64,000 nucleotides of DNA from Dreissena polymorpha (GCF_020536995.1 NC_068355.1:73269187-73333186), one strand, 5' to 3'. Shown: positions 33,888 through 47,440, counted from the first letter of the stretch. Numbers and translations are program-made. The notes: a model not told the origin generated them from the letters alone.

Positions 33888-34188
33888 CGTCATGCGAAAA
33901 TGGGTTTTATAACTTTTATAGCATATGACCAGCGTCATGCGAAAATAGGTTTTATAACTTTTATAGCATATGACCAGCGTAGTTTAAACCTCTGGACATG
34001 CGTTACGCATTCTGCGCATACGCAGTCTGGTCTTGGACTACGCTTTCCTCTATAAAAAGCACGTTCGGTACCGTGGTATCTCCTGCATATCCTTGTAAGT
34101 ATGCATGTCCTGACACGACTGCACAGATACGCAGGCTGTGCTGGAGCTACGCTGACAGCATATCGCATAAGACCCATTTCACATGACG
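33888..34188. mobile_element. MITE with CGTCATGCGAAA TIR, copy 2 with internal 48-bp duplication
   Basis: Left end CGTCATGCGAAAATGGGTTT, right end aagacccatttcacatgacg. The first 45-48 bases are duplicated in tandem (33888 and 33935: cgtcatgcgaaaat.ggtttt), giving a doubled left terminus. The interior has tgcgcatacgcagtctggtc, also seen in related form at 8221 and 39094. Confidence 0.8.
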
Positions 34189-35704
34189 CGGGTCTATACA
34201 AATGTCATTGTGTCTTGTAAATGAAACATTAAACCACGATACTTTCGGATTGAAAATTGAAGTCACAAATTAGCAAACTGGCAAATAGCGGTAACCTTGT
34301 CTGACTTGTAGGGAAGATTTTCATAAAGACTGACCGCGTACGTCACACATGTGTGGATAGTTAACTAACGATTTTCCTTCTATCATGGACACTATACTAT
34401 TTCAGTGGTTTTGTCTCACAATTCAAGACAAATGACATTTACCGATAGGGTTTCATTAATTACTTTCCCTAAAATTCGTGCTATGATGTTGCTAATGTTC
34501 CGGGGGAATATGCTCAAATCAGCCTATGGAATGAATGCAGTGTATTCATTCGGGTCTTTGGGCGTTTTGTAACGGTAATCTGGTGAAAAGCTGGGTTAAA
34601 AAGCAACGCCCCAAAAAGCCATAACAGTTTTAATATGTTTTGTTTCTTCTCTAGACGTTGCGAGAAAGCAATTCTTTAGATAGACATTATTAAATCAGTG
34701 CATTTGGTAGCTACACGAACAAACATATATCAACACGTTTGTAAGACAATATTTTTCACATAAATGTATAGCTTTTTAAATATAAGGTGTCTTTTTCTTC
34801 AGCGGCGCGCAAACAAGGATCACATTTTTAATACATGAATGGTCGCGCATCAATTTTTACAAATGCAATTTAATCATTTACTTCTGTGATCACCTTTCAT
34901 GTAACTCGTTAGGGCAATCTTAAATTAATTTACTGTAAGAGACACATTGAGATTTAATTTTTATTCAAAATCAAATAATTTCTGCTTACAATCGGAAACA
35001 ATATAACAAATTTAACAATATGTTTGTGTTTTAAACATTTTAAATGTACAGATCTAAATACGAAATAGTTTACAAGAATTTTGCAAAAGTATGTTGTCGT
35101 TTTTTAAATTGAGTGAACACATTACATTACGTGTTTCATGTAAATTCGTGAGAGTGTTAAATATGACAGACAACCGTATTCCCTTATATTCACAGACATG
35201 TGAGAACACAATTATAACGTGTCGAATACGATTACCATACGCACCAGTTTGTGCAAACAGTTTATGGTCCTAAAGAAATGTGCATACCTAAACTTGATAA
35301 AGTTTAATATCTCTAAATGGTAAAATCAATCACACTTATATGAACGTACACGAGAAAGAAACGTACGTGTGCGCGTGACTTAAAACTTTTTAAACGTGAA
35401 TATTTATACACATTCCTGCCGCAATATTTTACCAATCCTCACATAATCTTGTCCCGTTTCAGCACTTATTTCACATGCAGAGAATAGGCAAGCAGTTGGT
35501 CGGATGATGAATCGTATTGAAGATCCTTTTTCTAAATTAATGCTAATGTCCTAGCGAACGTTCCGAAATATTGTCGTAATCAGTAATACTTACATTTATC
35601 TTATCAACTTCAGTATTTTAGTGTCCTCGTATTGTTAATGTTTCGATGAGACATACTAATCTTATTTCTGAAATGATTGACGAGATGTGCATGTACGTAA
35701 ACGT
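34189..35704. other. no recognisable gene
   Basis: AT-rich intergenic DNA, no domain-bearing frame or clear repeat. Confidence 0.4.
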
Positions 35705-35805
35705 TTAACAAGCAAAGTATGATGATAATTGTGATGATGATGATTATGGTGGTGGTTGTAGTGGTGGTGGTGTTAGTACGTGTGGTGGTGAAGATGATGA
35801 CGCTG
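35705..35805. repeat. GAT/GGT microsatellite
   Basis: gatgatgatgattatggtgg followed by gtagtggtggtggtg; imperfect trinucleotide repeat. Confidence 0.8.
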
Positions 35806-36266
35806 AGGGTTAGGGGAGGACGAAGTTGTCTCTTAAATGTAGATAGCAATGTTGAATGTCTAGATTAAGTATAGAATTCCAAATGAAGGCTATCAAAAGT
35901 ATTTAATGATGAGTACAAACTTGACAAATCTAGAATTTCATTTATCTTTTTGCATAAAGCAGTTGGATCGATTTGTATATCGCTGTATAAATCAAAGTGA
36001 CGCTTATAGCGATGTTAGCGGGACAATGTTTATTTAAGAATTAGGAGAGTGTATTTAAATCTACACAATCCATTTATATGTTTGGCTTTCAGGTTTGCGT
36101 TGTTAACACTTAACGGATACGATAAGGTTATTATTGGCATATTAAAACGATGAAAATAGTAATAGTTGATAAAGTGCCGAGTGGTGTTAGTATGGCTGTC
36201 CGACTGAGCCATCTTTTCGAGCTTTTCGGCATGATTAGCAACAACCTCACATCACATATATGTTGA

Positions 36267-36733
36267 GCCGTGCTCTGTAAAAAGGGGCTTTAACTCTTCC
36301 AGTGCTGGAACTGAATGTTGAAGGCCTTTGCGAACAGTTTGGATCCAGATGAGACGCCACAGAACGTGGCGTCTCATCAGGATCCAAACTGTTTGCTATT
36401 CTGATAGTATTCTTTGGAAAAAAATCATAGAAAATGCTAATGTTAGAAATTCAGCAGACGAGATTTTTGCAGACGACAAATTTCCCAGCATGCAAAGGGT
36501 TAATACATTAGCGTAAGGTGTCGTCCCAGATTAATCTGTGAAGCCCGCAAAGACTTTTCAGTAACGACACTTTCCGCTTTTATGCTATTTTCTGTTTAAA
36601 GAAAGTCTCTTCTTAGCAAAAATCTAGTTTAAGCGGAATCTGTCGTCCCTGATTAGCCTGTGCGGACTGCACGGGCTAATCTGGGTCGATACTTTACGCA
36701 CCTGCATTTAACCCCTTTTTCATAGAGCACGGC
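36267..36733. mobile_element. hairpin MITE split by a TTAA-type MITE
   Basis: Outer ends gccgtgctctg and catagagcacggc are inverted. The right part (gtcgtccctgattagcctgt, then gcggactgcacgggctaatc) belongs to the 19743 hairpin family. At 36290-36503 a second element is inserted; removing it leaves about 253 bases, the family's normal length. This gives the relative order of insertion. Confidence 0.85.
36290..36503. mobile_element. TTAA-flanked MITE with GGATCCAGATGAGACGCC palindrome, inserted copy
   Basis: Runs from TTAACTCTTCCAGTGCTGG to gcatgcaaagggttaa. The centre is palindromic: gatgagacgccacagaacgt against acgtggcgtctcatc. A second copy in the other orientation is at 56686-56854. Confidence 0.85.
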
Positions 36734-37442
36734 CCATTTACATTCGTTTTTAGTTAATATGGTGTTCAAGGGATAATGTGTGAGTTCCAAGAGTTAAAAA
36801 TCTAACGGTGACAAAAAGATGCAAATGTCACACGTTTGCTACCGTTTATAAGAAAGAGATGATTAGGTATACAACATGTATAATAAAACAATAATCGTTA
36901 CGACTCGGTCCCGGACTCGGTACTTCCCGGACAAAATATCCTTTTGTCGGTAGTTGAGATGACGTCCACTTGTGTTCAACAGACGTTTTATGATATCATT
37001 ATCAACCTCTCAATATTATCTCACAGAGAACGGGTGAAAATGTTCCCTTTTTATTTTTAAAAGAGTTTACAGTCAGTAAAACTGATCGTGGTCATCTGCA
37101 TCGCGAAAAAGAGAATTCAAAGGGACGATTTGCAAATGAAACATAAAATTTAAGCAAAGATTATATGAATATGTATTTTTAGCAATGTGCGCATTTTTAG
37201 ATGGTCGCTTTAGCGACCGTCTAATGTGCTTGATGTGAAATTCAGGTCGATACGGCCTAGGTATGATTAACCCAATACCCGATTGCGTATCCGCGCAAGA
37301 AAGAGTTGTATAATTTATGCAAGAGGGTTGAGTTCTCCAATTATGTGTATTCACAAATGGAAACATTATATTAATATAGTGTTACATTCAATATTTTCGA
37401 ACGGTGTTTTATAGAAAAGAATCAATAAACAATGATCGTAAT
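36734..37442. other. no gene; one perfect short hairpin
   Basis: AT-rich. At 37198-37223 tagatggtcgct and agcgaccgtcta form a 12-base stem with a two-base loop (one G:T-type mismatch), unexplained by neighbouring elements. Confidence 0.45.
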
Positions 37443-37630
37443 GTACGTGTCGCGGAGGAGATTGTTTATGAATGATTAAAATAGTCCACTTTCTGCTGCG
37501 TCTGCGTGACGTAGTATTTTCGCTCAGCTCATTCATAACTCTGCGGCTGGCGATCAACAAAGGGGAGTCCGGATGAGAATAACGCACTAGTATAAGGTTA
37601 CGCTTGTTTATATTCACAGGTCTCAATTAA
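37443..37630. repeat. dispersed repeat (GTGTCGCGG family), copy 2
   Basis: Shares gtgtcgcgg, gagattgtttatgaatgatt, aaaatagtccact, tgctgcgtct and aaggttacgcttgtttat with 7345-7560. Confidence 0.75.
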
Positions 37631-38079
37631 TAATACGTTGACCACGAGTTCAACAATTATTACAGGGATACGATAGACAACATAAAAAATGTTTCATTAT
37701 CGCTGAAACTGTTAAAAAAACATTTAAATATAACAAGAATATTCTCTAAAAAATATAGTCATGCTGTTTTGAAATAAGGTTTGGAATTTTGGTTTCTAAA
37801 TAACTTAATTCAAAACAAAAGTATAATTATAGTATTTTTTTACTCGCTAGTCGCATATTTACCGCATTATAATGTGTGTTATAATAGGCAAACCATACAT
37901 TAGTAAAATTCAATCTGCCTTCGCACATAGAAGGAATGGGTCAATTGGGTGCTGCGTTTCCTTTGCTTACTTCAGTTAGAGGTCAATTCTTTACGTAATA
38001 GCCAACACAAGGCTCCGGCTTCAAAGGAATTGCGGAGCGACAATAAAAATCGTAGTCGCATGGTATTTGCGTTTAGCGT

Positions 38080-38600
38080 CCTATTTGGTCAAGTGGTTCG
38101 TTTTTCGCGGGTGTTTTGGCATTCATGATATGAGGCTATTAATAGATGCGCCTGTCGATAAACAAAGGAAAGTTTACGGGTTATAACAACGCAATAGGTT
38201 ACGCTCTCACATACAACTCAATTACGTAGTACAGGTCGTAAATTGAGAGATTCGGGAAAAAGTTGACGCTTATTTATATTCTCAATTTATAAAACGTTGA
38301 ACACAAGTTCAACAATAACTTCAGCGATACGATATACAAAAACAAACAAAAAAAGTTTCATAATCGCTAAACCCGAATATAACACACAATTTATAATAAT
38401 AATACGAATGACCTGTTTCATAACCTCGTTCATGCTACTACAGTGGGTATTTCTAAAAACGTTCTTTGGTTCTGAACAGATAGCGGCGATCTTTTGTATT
38501 TACGGGTGCTAGCAACGCAACAGTAGAAGGTTAGTAGAAGGTTGAGCTTGTTTATATTCACAGTTCTCAATACATAGACAGTTGGATATGAGTTCATCAA
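38080..38600. repeat. dispersed repeat (same family), decayed copies
   Basis: gaggctattaatagatgcgc, gataaacaaaggaaag, ataggttacgctc and gttgaacacaagttcaacaa echo the 7.4 kb and 37.5 kb copies (gttgaccacgagttcaacaa at 37637). A further echo (gaaggttgagcttgtttata, then ggatatgagttcatcaa) lies at 38536-38610. Boundaries are unclear. Confidence 0.55.
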
Positions 38601-39035
38601 TTACTACAGGCATACTATAGGCAACCTCGAAAATGCTTTATAATCGCTAAAACCGAAAACAACTAAATATATTATATTAAATATATTTATAACAATAAAT
38701 GTCTTTTAAAAATGTAGTCGGCGTATACGCTGACTTTGAAATAAAGTAAGCAATTTACTTTTCTAAATAATTAAATACAATTAAACAAAAGTTAAACTAT
38801 TGTGTTGTGTTTTTCACTTGTAAGCTGCATATTCACCGCATGAAATGTGTGTTAGCATTGTCAAACCACACATTAGTGTGAGAAAATAAAAAATATACTA
38901 CGGGAGAGCACTTCATATGTGTCCTCATATGCCTTATTATGAGTATCTTTCTTCTCTATCGAAATGTATCGTATGTTTATATTTGATTTAAACGCAGTTT
39001 TCTTTCGACACATTTAAATCACACGTCAACAGCGC

Positions 39036-39240
39036 CGTCATGCGAAAATGGGTCTTATGCGTTTCGGCAAGCGTTTGTTAAACACAACATGTACTTTTGC
39101 GCAGTCAGGCCATAGGCGATGCTGTTCGCTTTAAAATCACTCAATATGCTATGTTTCTCCTTACCAGAAGGAGGGATAGTTGAGTGGGCTATTTATTATA
39201 TGATGGGCGAATATGGAATAAGACCCATTTTCGCATGACG
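39036..39240. mobile_element. MITE with CGTCATGCGAAA TIR, copy 3 (best preserved)
   Basis: 205 bases. Left CGTCATGCGAAAATGGGTCT, right agacccattttcgcatgacg, a perfect 20-base inverted terminus. The interior is AT-rich and non-coding. Confidence 0.9.
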
Positions 39241-40639
39241 AGGGTCATTACAAATCTCATTGCGAATTGAAAATGCCACATTTAAGAACAATGCTTTTTG
39301 ATACAAAATTGAATTCAAAATAGTCAACTTGTTAATAATGGCAGCCTATCCACACATTAAGGAATGATTTCCAGAGTGCTGACCAAGTACGGCAAACATT
39401 GTGGTATGATATTTAAACGATTTTCTCTTATCGTGACACTATACTATTTCGCTAATGATTGTTTACTCATCTTGGAGGCGAAAGTGAAATTCTGCGAGAT
39501 TGATTGTAACGCGTAATTGTAACAGGGCCACAATTTGTGTCGTTTGAGCATACAGAGAGAAGTCCGGAATTCCTTACACTGAACAGTGCTGCATCCTTTG
39601 AATTGAGCACATACGCAGTGATGTAGCAAAAATTCAGAGGTTGTATCTCGAATCAGCTTATTAAATATTCGAAAATATTCATGCGTGTTTTTTGGCGTTA
39701 TGTAAAAGTCACTAAGATGAAAACTGAAACAGCTACGCCTAAAAGCGCATTAGTGCTCTATACCTATGTTTATGTTAGCGTTGTTGACACCGTGTGAACT
39801 GCTCGGGTAACAAGTAAAGCATAAACAGCAATGTTTATATACTTTTATTCCTCCATATACAAGATACGAAGATTATTGTATATTTTGAATGTGTATATGG
39901 TGTCAAAAATCAAAAATTTTGTACACGGAACTTTCATTATGAATTTATATTCTTGGTGAGATAGTCATTTGATATTAGAAAAATATTCCTTTAATATGAT
40001 GGTGACTGCAAATGTTCTTTATATTAAGTTCGCATAACCATTTTCATCATACTTTCTATGCTTTCAGAACTTCCAAAAAGCATGTTGTTTTTATTTTGTC
40101 TTAGTTATTTCTATGAAATAATAAGGATGATAAAAAGTGCACACAAATTCGACCCGTGCTATGACACACACTTTATAAAGTTGAATGGCGTGTGTTCATT
40201 TTAAACTTGCGATTGATTTTCAAAAATGAATTGCGTCTTAAATTATGCAATAGCGAACATCTCCAGTGCCTTCAGCGCTTTGATTATATAAATGTTATGG
40301 AAAGTAATCGTATATACGGTAAGCGCTTTGTTTCAGATATGCGCTGAGCGGTCGACTCCCCTGATCAATATGGGTTCAGATATCAACAAATTATCGCTGT
40401 GAACAATGAAATAAGCAGCACAGTTTGCAATTACTGATACATACAATCATATTAAGATTAAGCGAGGCGCCAGGGCTTGAAATTGCGAAGTTAATAGCGG
40501 ATTCGATGTGGAACGGATCGAATAACGCGTTGTTCGGACTGCGCTTTCTGGAATCAGAAAATCGAACCGGAAAACGAGTGTACATTTTATTTTGTAATGA
40601 AAACATAGTTTGACATTTGAGGTTATTGGGAGAATGATA
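39241..40639. other. no recognisable gene
   Basis: AT-rich; frames at 39444-39629 and around 40391-40648 lack support. 40252-40285 resembles 9950-9990 (gcgaacatctccagtgcctt). Confidence 0.4.
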
Positions 40640-40771
40640 ATTACACAAACAATGATCATAATGATGATGACAATGATGACGACTACGATGAAGATTAATG
40701 AGATGATTATGCTATAGACAATTATGATGATGATGGTTATGATGATGATGATGACGACGACGACGACAATC

Positions 40772-40804
<33 letters not shown>
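40640..40804. repeat. GAT/GAC microsatellite
   Basis: Long imperfect (gat)n with gacgacgacgac patches, ending in a pure gatgatgatgat run. The apparent valine/isoleucine frame opposite is an artefact of this repeat. Confidence 0.9.
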
Positions 40805-40806
<2 letters not shown>

Positions 40807-41397
40807 GTATCATGATTATTATTATTATTAACACTTAACATAAATAAGTTAATGTTTGGTATAATTACCTTTACTTTTAGGTAATCACATACAGCAGATT
40901 GGTTCATCTGATATTAAATGCTGTTTAAAGCATACTTAATTACATTCCCAAAATTAATAATGCTCCAGTCCGAAAGTCAACTTTTGAATAGTGAATCCAC
41001 TTAAGTGCGCTAAATAATAAAATAAAAATATTTTCTTTTTATGCGTTACAAACGACCGCGGTTTTCCAATTTAATACTACCTATTTATTTTCTCTTATAA
41101 TGAAAATGCTTTAAATACACCACAATGCTATTGATCCACCGAACAATAAAATCAACTTCTGTCGTCGGGGCGATATGCGGGAGTTTTAATTATGTACGCA
41201 TTTAAAAAAGAATTTGCGAGCAGAATTAAACTAATGTAATTTTACTTTCTATACCACCCGATCTATTTAACTCCTTGTTATCGATTAAATCCTTTTAGAG
41301 TTTAAAGAACTTGAAGCCATCGACATTTCTCTTCAGTGGAAAGTTCCGTACAATTTAGAATGGGTAACTTATAATTTATTATTTTAAATCAAGATAT

Positions 41398-41398
<1 letters not shown>

Positions 41399-41467
<69 letters not shown>
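41399..41467. repeat. pure AAT microsatellite
   Basis: About 23 uninterrupted taa/aat units; likely polymorphic. Confidence 0.95.
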
Positions 41468-41469
<2 letters not shown>

Positions 41470-41810
41470 TCACAACTTTATATAAGTAATATTTGATTAC
41501 CTTGCATTACGCAAAAACTTAAAGACTCATAGCATGTCACAAACATATAATGCACCATAAAATATTATTTATTAAAAAAACACCTTAAAACCTCATTGAT
41601 TAACCATCGAATATGGAAAAAATTGCGCATCCACTTCCTCTGTGGACTTTTTAAGAGCAACCGATTGCATGATGCGAACGCCAAAAGGTGTGCTCCAAAA
41701 TTCAAAAGGGGTCTCAAATGCGACCAAAATAATCATACGGTTCGGAAGATAAAGTTCATAAAGTAAACACGGATTCGGTGCCGCGGCTATGTGACCGGGT
41801 TTAAGCCCAT

Positions 41811-42023
41811 AACCCATTAATGCCTAGCGCCTAGAAAAATGGCCTTGGCAAACAGCGTAGATCCAGATGCGGAGTCTCATCAGGGTCTGCGCTGTTCGCT
41901 TCAAGGAATTTCTATAAGAAATATTCTAAATATAGAAATAAATACAATATATATCACTAATTCTGGAAATAAATTGATCCAATTCAGAAGGAAAGGAGAG
42001 TCCACTAGGCATAAATGGGTTAA
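41811..42023. mobile_element. TTAA-flanked MITE, copy 2 of the 31799 family
   Basis: Left ttaagcccataacccattaa and tgcctagcgcc, right taggcataaatgggttaa. It contains gatccagatgcggagtctca and cagggtctgcgctgttcg, shared in style with 31799-31974 and 36290-36503. Confidence 0.8.
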
Positions 42024-43139
42024 GACAACGTTCTGGAGATCAATGCAACGACGCTAAGTGCGAGTAACGGACTCAAGCTCGCTTTTATTCAATATAAGAA
42101 GAAATTAATATAAGCGACGGGTGCCTGAATTTCAAAAAAAAGAATCTTCCTCAACAAAAGTATGAATTGTCCAGACAAATAAAAAAGTAATTACAAGCGA
42201 TGCATTAAAATAAATATCACAAAAAGTTATAAGCTAGTTTTTTTATATTTTAACATTGTACTTACTACGTATATTTGTCCCGAATAAACACATCGAGTTA
42301 TAGACACTGTCTCGTTGCGCTTGTCTGAAACCTGCCTCATTTTAGAGGAATGTTTAATTTATTGTAACATGTTACACGGGTTATCTAACATTTGAAATTA
42401 TACATCAACACTAACGGTGTAACCGCTCAATTCATCATCGTAATTAAAGTTTCGCTATCATCCCACGTCGATATGGGCTATAGTTTCAAGCCTTTTCCAT
42501 TTGTAATGGAAAAGTAATCGACTGTCATATTTAAGCATGGCAATACTGAATGTAGGATGTCATTCGATATTTATCTAACAAAGTGTGTAAACATAATCGA
42601 ACCCACAGGTTGGAATAAAGCAAATCTAGAAATTGTGCGACTTTTATGTGACAATGTTTTTGTATATCGTTTGAGTACCTCCCTTTGTTCCATGAATGTT
42701 CAACCATTTTGTTCTTTTATTAGACGATTATTCTGACAAATGGACGGGATTTTGCTGAGTTACGAAGATATTTATTTTGTGCATCGACGTTCAATAGATT
42801 TGTGGATCTGAACGCTCTAAAAGCGCCTGATAGCACTTGTGTGATGAATGGCGTTTGAACACCAGTCTTTACTTTACTCTTTGGTACAATAGGAGACATT
42901 GAGTACGATAATTAATTATAACATTCGAATCAAGCAGAAAAATATAGGTTTACATGAAATACCCTAGTTTGTTTACTGATATAGTGAAATAAGACATATA
43001 GAATTATAACAAACCACGTTTTCCAATCCAACCTTAAATACATCTTGATGTTAGAGTATTTATAAGAGGACAAACGCACAATATCAATTAACGAAAGAAG
43101 CTTTTACTAATGCGTCTTGAACATATTCAAGTTACATTC
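42024..43139. other. no recognisable gene
   Basis: AT-rich intergenic DNA. A 13-base inverted pair near 42490 (gccttttccatttg against atggaaaag) is the only visible structure. Confidence 0.4.
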
Positions 43140-43586
43140 GGTAATTGTCACAGATATACGGTAATTGTCACAGATATACGGTAATTGTCACAGATATACG
43201 GTAATTGTCACATATATACGGTAATTGTCACAGATATACGGTAATTGTCACAGAAATACAGTAATTGTCACAGATATACGGTAATTGTCACATATATACG
43301 GTAATTGTCACAGATATACGGTAATTGTCACATATATACGGTAATTGTCACAGATATACGGTAATTGTCACATATATACGGTAATTGTCACAGATATACG
43401 GTAATTGTCACAGAAATACAGTAATTGTCACAGATTAACGATAATTGTCACAGATATACGGTAATTGTCACAGATATACGGTAATTGTCACAGATAAACG
43501 GTAATTGTCACAGATATACAGTAATTGTCACAGATTTACGGTAATTGTCACAGATATACGGCAATTGTCACAGATATACGGTAATT
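43140..43586 (+). repeat. 20-bp minisatellite, about 22 copies
   Basis: Unit ggtaattgtcacagatatac, tandem without spacers. Variants are catatatac, cagaaatac, cagattaac and cagataaac. In 43200-43400 the cagatatac and catatatac variants alternate, giving a 40-base higher-order period, and a block with cagaaataca recurs about 160 bases apart. This shows duplication of multi-unit blocks. Confidence 0.95.
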
Positions 43587-44182
43587 TCTTTTCGATTTTT
43601 TATTGCCACAAATGTTTATGTGTAATGTGTCTGTTTTTCATAGATCTTTATCATAGACACTGTTATCATATTGAGTTTAGTTTAATTGATATTAAAAATC
43701 ACTATAATAATCTCTACTGATTAACATTTAAAAAATGTTTGTTGGATTTTTATTGATAAATGAAAGTTGTCAGATTTACAACGTTTTTGTGAGCATGTGT
43801 ATGTTGTATTTTTTTTAAAACAAAAATCAACAACTTAGGATTAATGGTTGTTTAAGTTCAGAACACTCGTAAATAAACAGCTCATTGCAGAACTAATTAT
43901 AAGGGTAACCACTCTTGAGGAAGTTGGGCTTTCTTTAAAACACTTATGAACGACATGCCTGGCACGTGTTGAGAACTTCTCGCAACGGTTGTTTCCCATC
44001 CTCATTTTACAGTTACTAGCATGAACTCGGAAAGGAAAGATTTATAATAAACAGTCTGATTTGTATGTCTCAACTACAATGGGGATGTGGGGATGCAAAT
44101 AGATTTCGTCACCTGTGTAGTAAAAAATAGGTACTTTTCAATAAACGAGGAGTGAAAGGTAAACAAAAGTAGTCCCATAGCA
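43587..44182. other. no recognisable gene
   Basis: AT-rich, nothing specific. Confidence 0.4.
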
Positions 44183-44257
44183 GGTGTTGCACATAGTAAG
44201 GTGTTGCACATAGTAAGGTGTTGCACATAGTAAGGTGTTGCACATAGTAAGGTGTTG
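44183..44257 (+). repeat. 17-bp tandem repeat, about 4.4 copies
   Basis: Unit ggtgttgcacatagtaa repeated without change; recent expansion. Confidence 0.95.
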
Positions 44258-44574
44258 AATAAACCTTATCGCTATTCAACGGGTCTTAATTTGTAAAATA
44301 AAATCATTTATCAGAAGGATAAAGTTGATATTTAATCTACCCAATCTGTTTCAAGATTGATACAGAGTGATACATCTTTGAGACTGACGACTTTGAGCAT
44401 GTGTTCTTAGGCACCAAGGTTTCTGACGCAGTTTTATCGATATTTTACCCGAGTTTTGTAACAACCAGCGTAATGCTGTTGCAAATGGTTCTTTTGTCTG
44501 TTGAAAGAACTAGTTTCAGTAGCAGAATAAAGAAAAAAGCATAATGTAACAAACTCAATGTGAAATAATAACCC

Positions 44575-44840
44575 AGCCAGCACACCACTATCGGATAGAT
44601 ATCGGTAGCAAAACGGTATATCGGCAAATCGGCCCGATGTCTATCCGATGTTAATCCGTTTCGCCGCCCGATATATGTAATTAACAAAAAATGTCATTTT
44701 ACATGCATCATGTTTAATGAAATATTACATATATACATATATTCGTACCACAAAACATAAATATGGTCAATAATAAATATGCAACTTGTGCTTATTTTTG
44801 CCGATAGCGAGCCGACAACGGCCCGTTCTGGTCGTCAATG
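44575..44840. repeat. CCGAT/ATCGG-rich element fragment
   Basis: ctatcggatagatatcggta, atatcggcaaatcggcccga, gtctatccgatgttaatccg and gccgatagcgagccgacaac. Word use resembles the foldback element at 29722-30477. No terminal repeats found, so likely a remnant. Confidence 0.45.
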
Positions 44841-47440
44841 TTTTCGTTCAAAAACGATAAATTCGTTCGGTTAAGGAAATTTTCTGGCGGCCAAGTTAAA
44901 TGAGGCGCTCGAACACAAACATTGTGTCTTGCGTTTTGTTTCGGATATCTTCATTAAAGTTCAAGTTAGTATTTGTTGATTATAATATATAATTAACTTT
45001 AATTTTTTACGCACATGTAGATTTGTTCGTAAATAACGTGTATGTAATCGCCATACCTTGTTTCTAAAGACGGCAACTCTTTTTTAGCAATGGGCGGCAG
45101 CTCCATTTTCGCCTGTGTTCCTTTCTTAAGCATTCTACAATTCTAGCACTGTAAGAAGATTTCACGTAAGTTGTCCGTTCAGATTAACATATAAGCGTTC
45201 AATTTGTTGAGAACATAGTTTTGGGCCGCAAATTTTATCTAGGATAAATATCCTCGTGTCTTATTTTCAATTGTATCCACTTTTATGTTTAATACATTCT
45301 TGTTGGTATTCTACTTCTTTTATCAAATTAAAAGTATTTGAAAAACAAATAAATCTCCTTCAATAATGTGTACAGTTTATCACAAGCACTTGAAAAGTCT
45401 TAATAGTCAATTCTATATCCTAGTAAAAAAACTGAATTAAATTCTTATATTAAATTCATTAAAACCAAAGAGCCTTTCGAACTTTCGAAACTGAATCGCT
45501 GATATTTCCGCGGTTAAATAAATTATCTCAATAATTGTCCAATGAATATCAAATGAGATAGTCGGAAAGTTCTTTATTTTTTTAACTGCATATACATGTA
45601 CACGAATTGGAAAACTGTGAATGCAGGTATAATAGTTGTCTACTTGATGACATTGTCGGTAATGTTTGTGTCAATAATACGGTTTGTCACACCTCAAATC
45701 CTCAAGTTGCACGACATATAATCGCTGGATTTAAGGTTGACATAATACGGACAATTATGAAGAATGGATTTTTTTCTTTTTTGTTCTTGCGCATTGCGTA
45801 AGATGTCAAGCTGTCAGGCGCCATCAACATCAGCGTCGGGCCTGAACATTGAACAGATAAATAATGAATTCATAATCATACGTACGTTTGACTTTACAAA
45901 AGCGTGTGTTTTTGGTATAATGCAATTAAGGTCTACTTGAATTGTTTTGACTGACATTGGTCAGTAAATTGTACTCCAACCACATATTAATTTTTGACCA
46001 ACTTTACCGCAAGTATTTTTTCTCAACTAATAAAGTCGCTAGCAGGCCACACAATTGAGAGAACCAGATCCCATTACAGGCAAGCCGTGTTTTTTAAAAT
46101 AATTTTTATTGTTAATAGCAATTATGTAATTATTAAACCTAAATGTACTCGTTACATTTTTTTCAGATGTTGTTATATTTGCACATAAAACTGTCCTAGC
46201 CCTTAGAGCTACCAGACAAATTCCAAATTTGTCAAACATCATACATCTAGATAAAATGACAATGGTACATTTTCACAAATTAATGCACGTTTAATATAGA
46301 TGAGCAACTTTCTTATGTGTACAGTTTTATCAGCGACACTTATTTTGTAATCGTCCAATGTACGTTATCTGTATGTTCCAATCTATTTTTCTCGATCGCC
46401 GCCACACGTTGAGTCCGAAGGCAAGTTATTTGAAAACTGACAATAAATGTCCGAAAGACAATTCGGCCTGGTTCCGTGTTCACTTACTTAATCTTATACG
46501 TAAAAATAAACAAAATACTTGACACAAGAAAGCAAAATAATGTGTATGAATACATAAACAGTCTAATAGGGATTTAAAATCCCGTTAGGCGCAACGGAAT
46601 TATGGAAAGGACACGTGACGAACATGTACTTTGACCATATACTTATAGAATATATACGTATAAGGAATATGCACTAAATCCAAGTGGTAAATTTGAACCG
46701 AGCGACATGTTTTCATCACGCGAAACATTGTTTTGATAAGATAATTTGAGCAAATTTATTTTAAATTCACACCGCGCGTAACAAAGGTATTGGTTCGACG
46801 CGACTATGTACGTTAACTATAAAATATAATGCATAAGCACAAACTCCAGGCGGACAACTAGACCTTCAAGCAAGCGACATTGCTGTTGCAACCGACACGT
46901 CGTCCTGATATGTTTATTATTTGCGTCAATCGAAATCCAATCATGTACGTCAACGTTTTGATTTGGACCGGGAATTTACCCCACACAACGGAGAGGGGTA
47001 GCACTACATTCCCTTCATGAGTTATCATGACATGAGCAGAAACAATTAAAACAATAAATTCGTTTAATGAATACCCCCTTCCAAACAAATTGTATTTATG
47101 TATTATAGCAGAACTACAAGAAAATCTAGAAAAGAAGGGCTTAGCATTTTCTTTACTATGTTTTACTCATTTGCATCTGTAAGGGGTTTGCAGCTGATAG
47201 TACAGTTTAAATGCGTGTAATATCGCATTCATTAATCATTATCATTTAAAGCATTGTAGCAAGTTTCATGACTGTGGCTAATATAGTATTGAAGAAACAG
47301 CTCAAGACTGAAAAACAAGCCTTTATAAAAAGGGTATTTTCAGGTCAAGACAGGCCTTAACTCTTTATTGACAAATGATTTGCTTCGCAATTTAACGAAC
47401 ATTATCCTCTTATCCGCATATTACACTCATATAAAGTAAG
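44841..47440. other. 2.6 kb with no recognisable gene
   Basis: AT-rich; scattered frames (45607-45801, 45994-46242, 46858-47088) have neither domains nor splice context. Confidence 0.4.

Noticed and set aside
40447-40773. Isoleucine/valine-rich membrane protein frame
   Set aside because: The frame is the reverse reading of a GAT/GAC microsatellite.
43140-43586. CRISPR-like array
   Set aside because: Units abut with no unique spacers, and the sequence is eukaryotic; it is a minisatellite.
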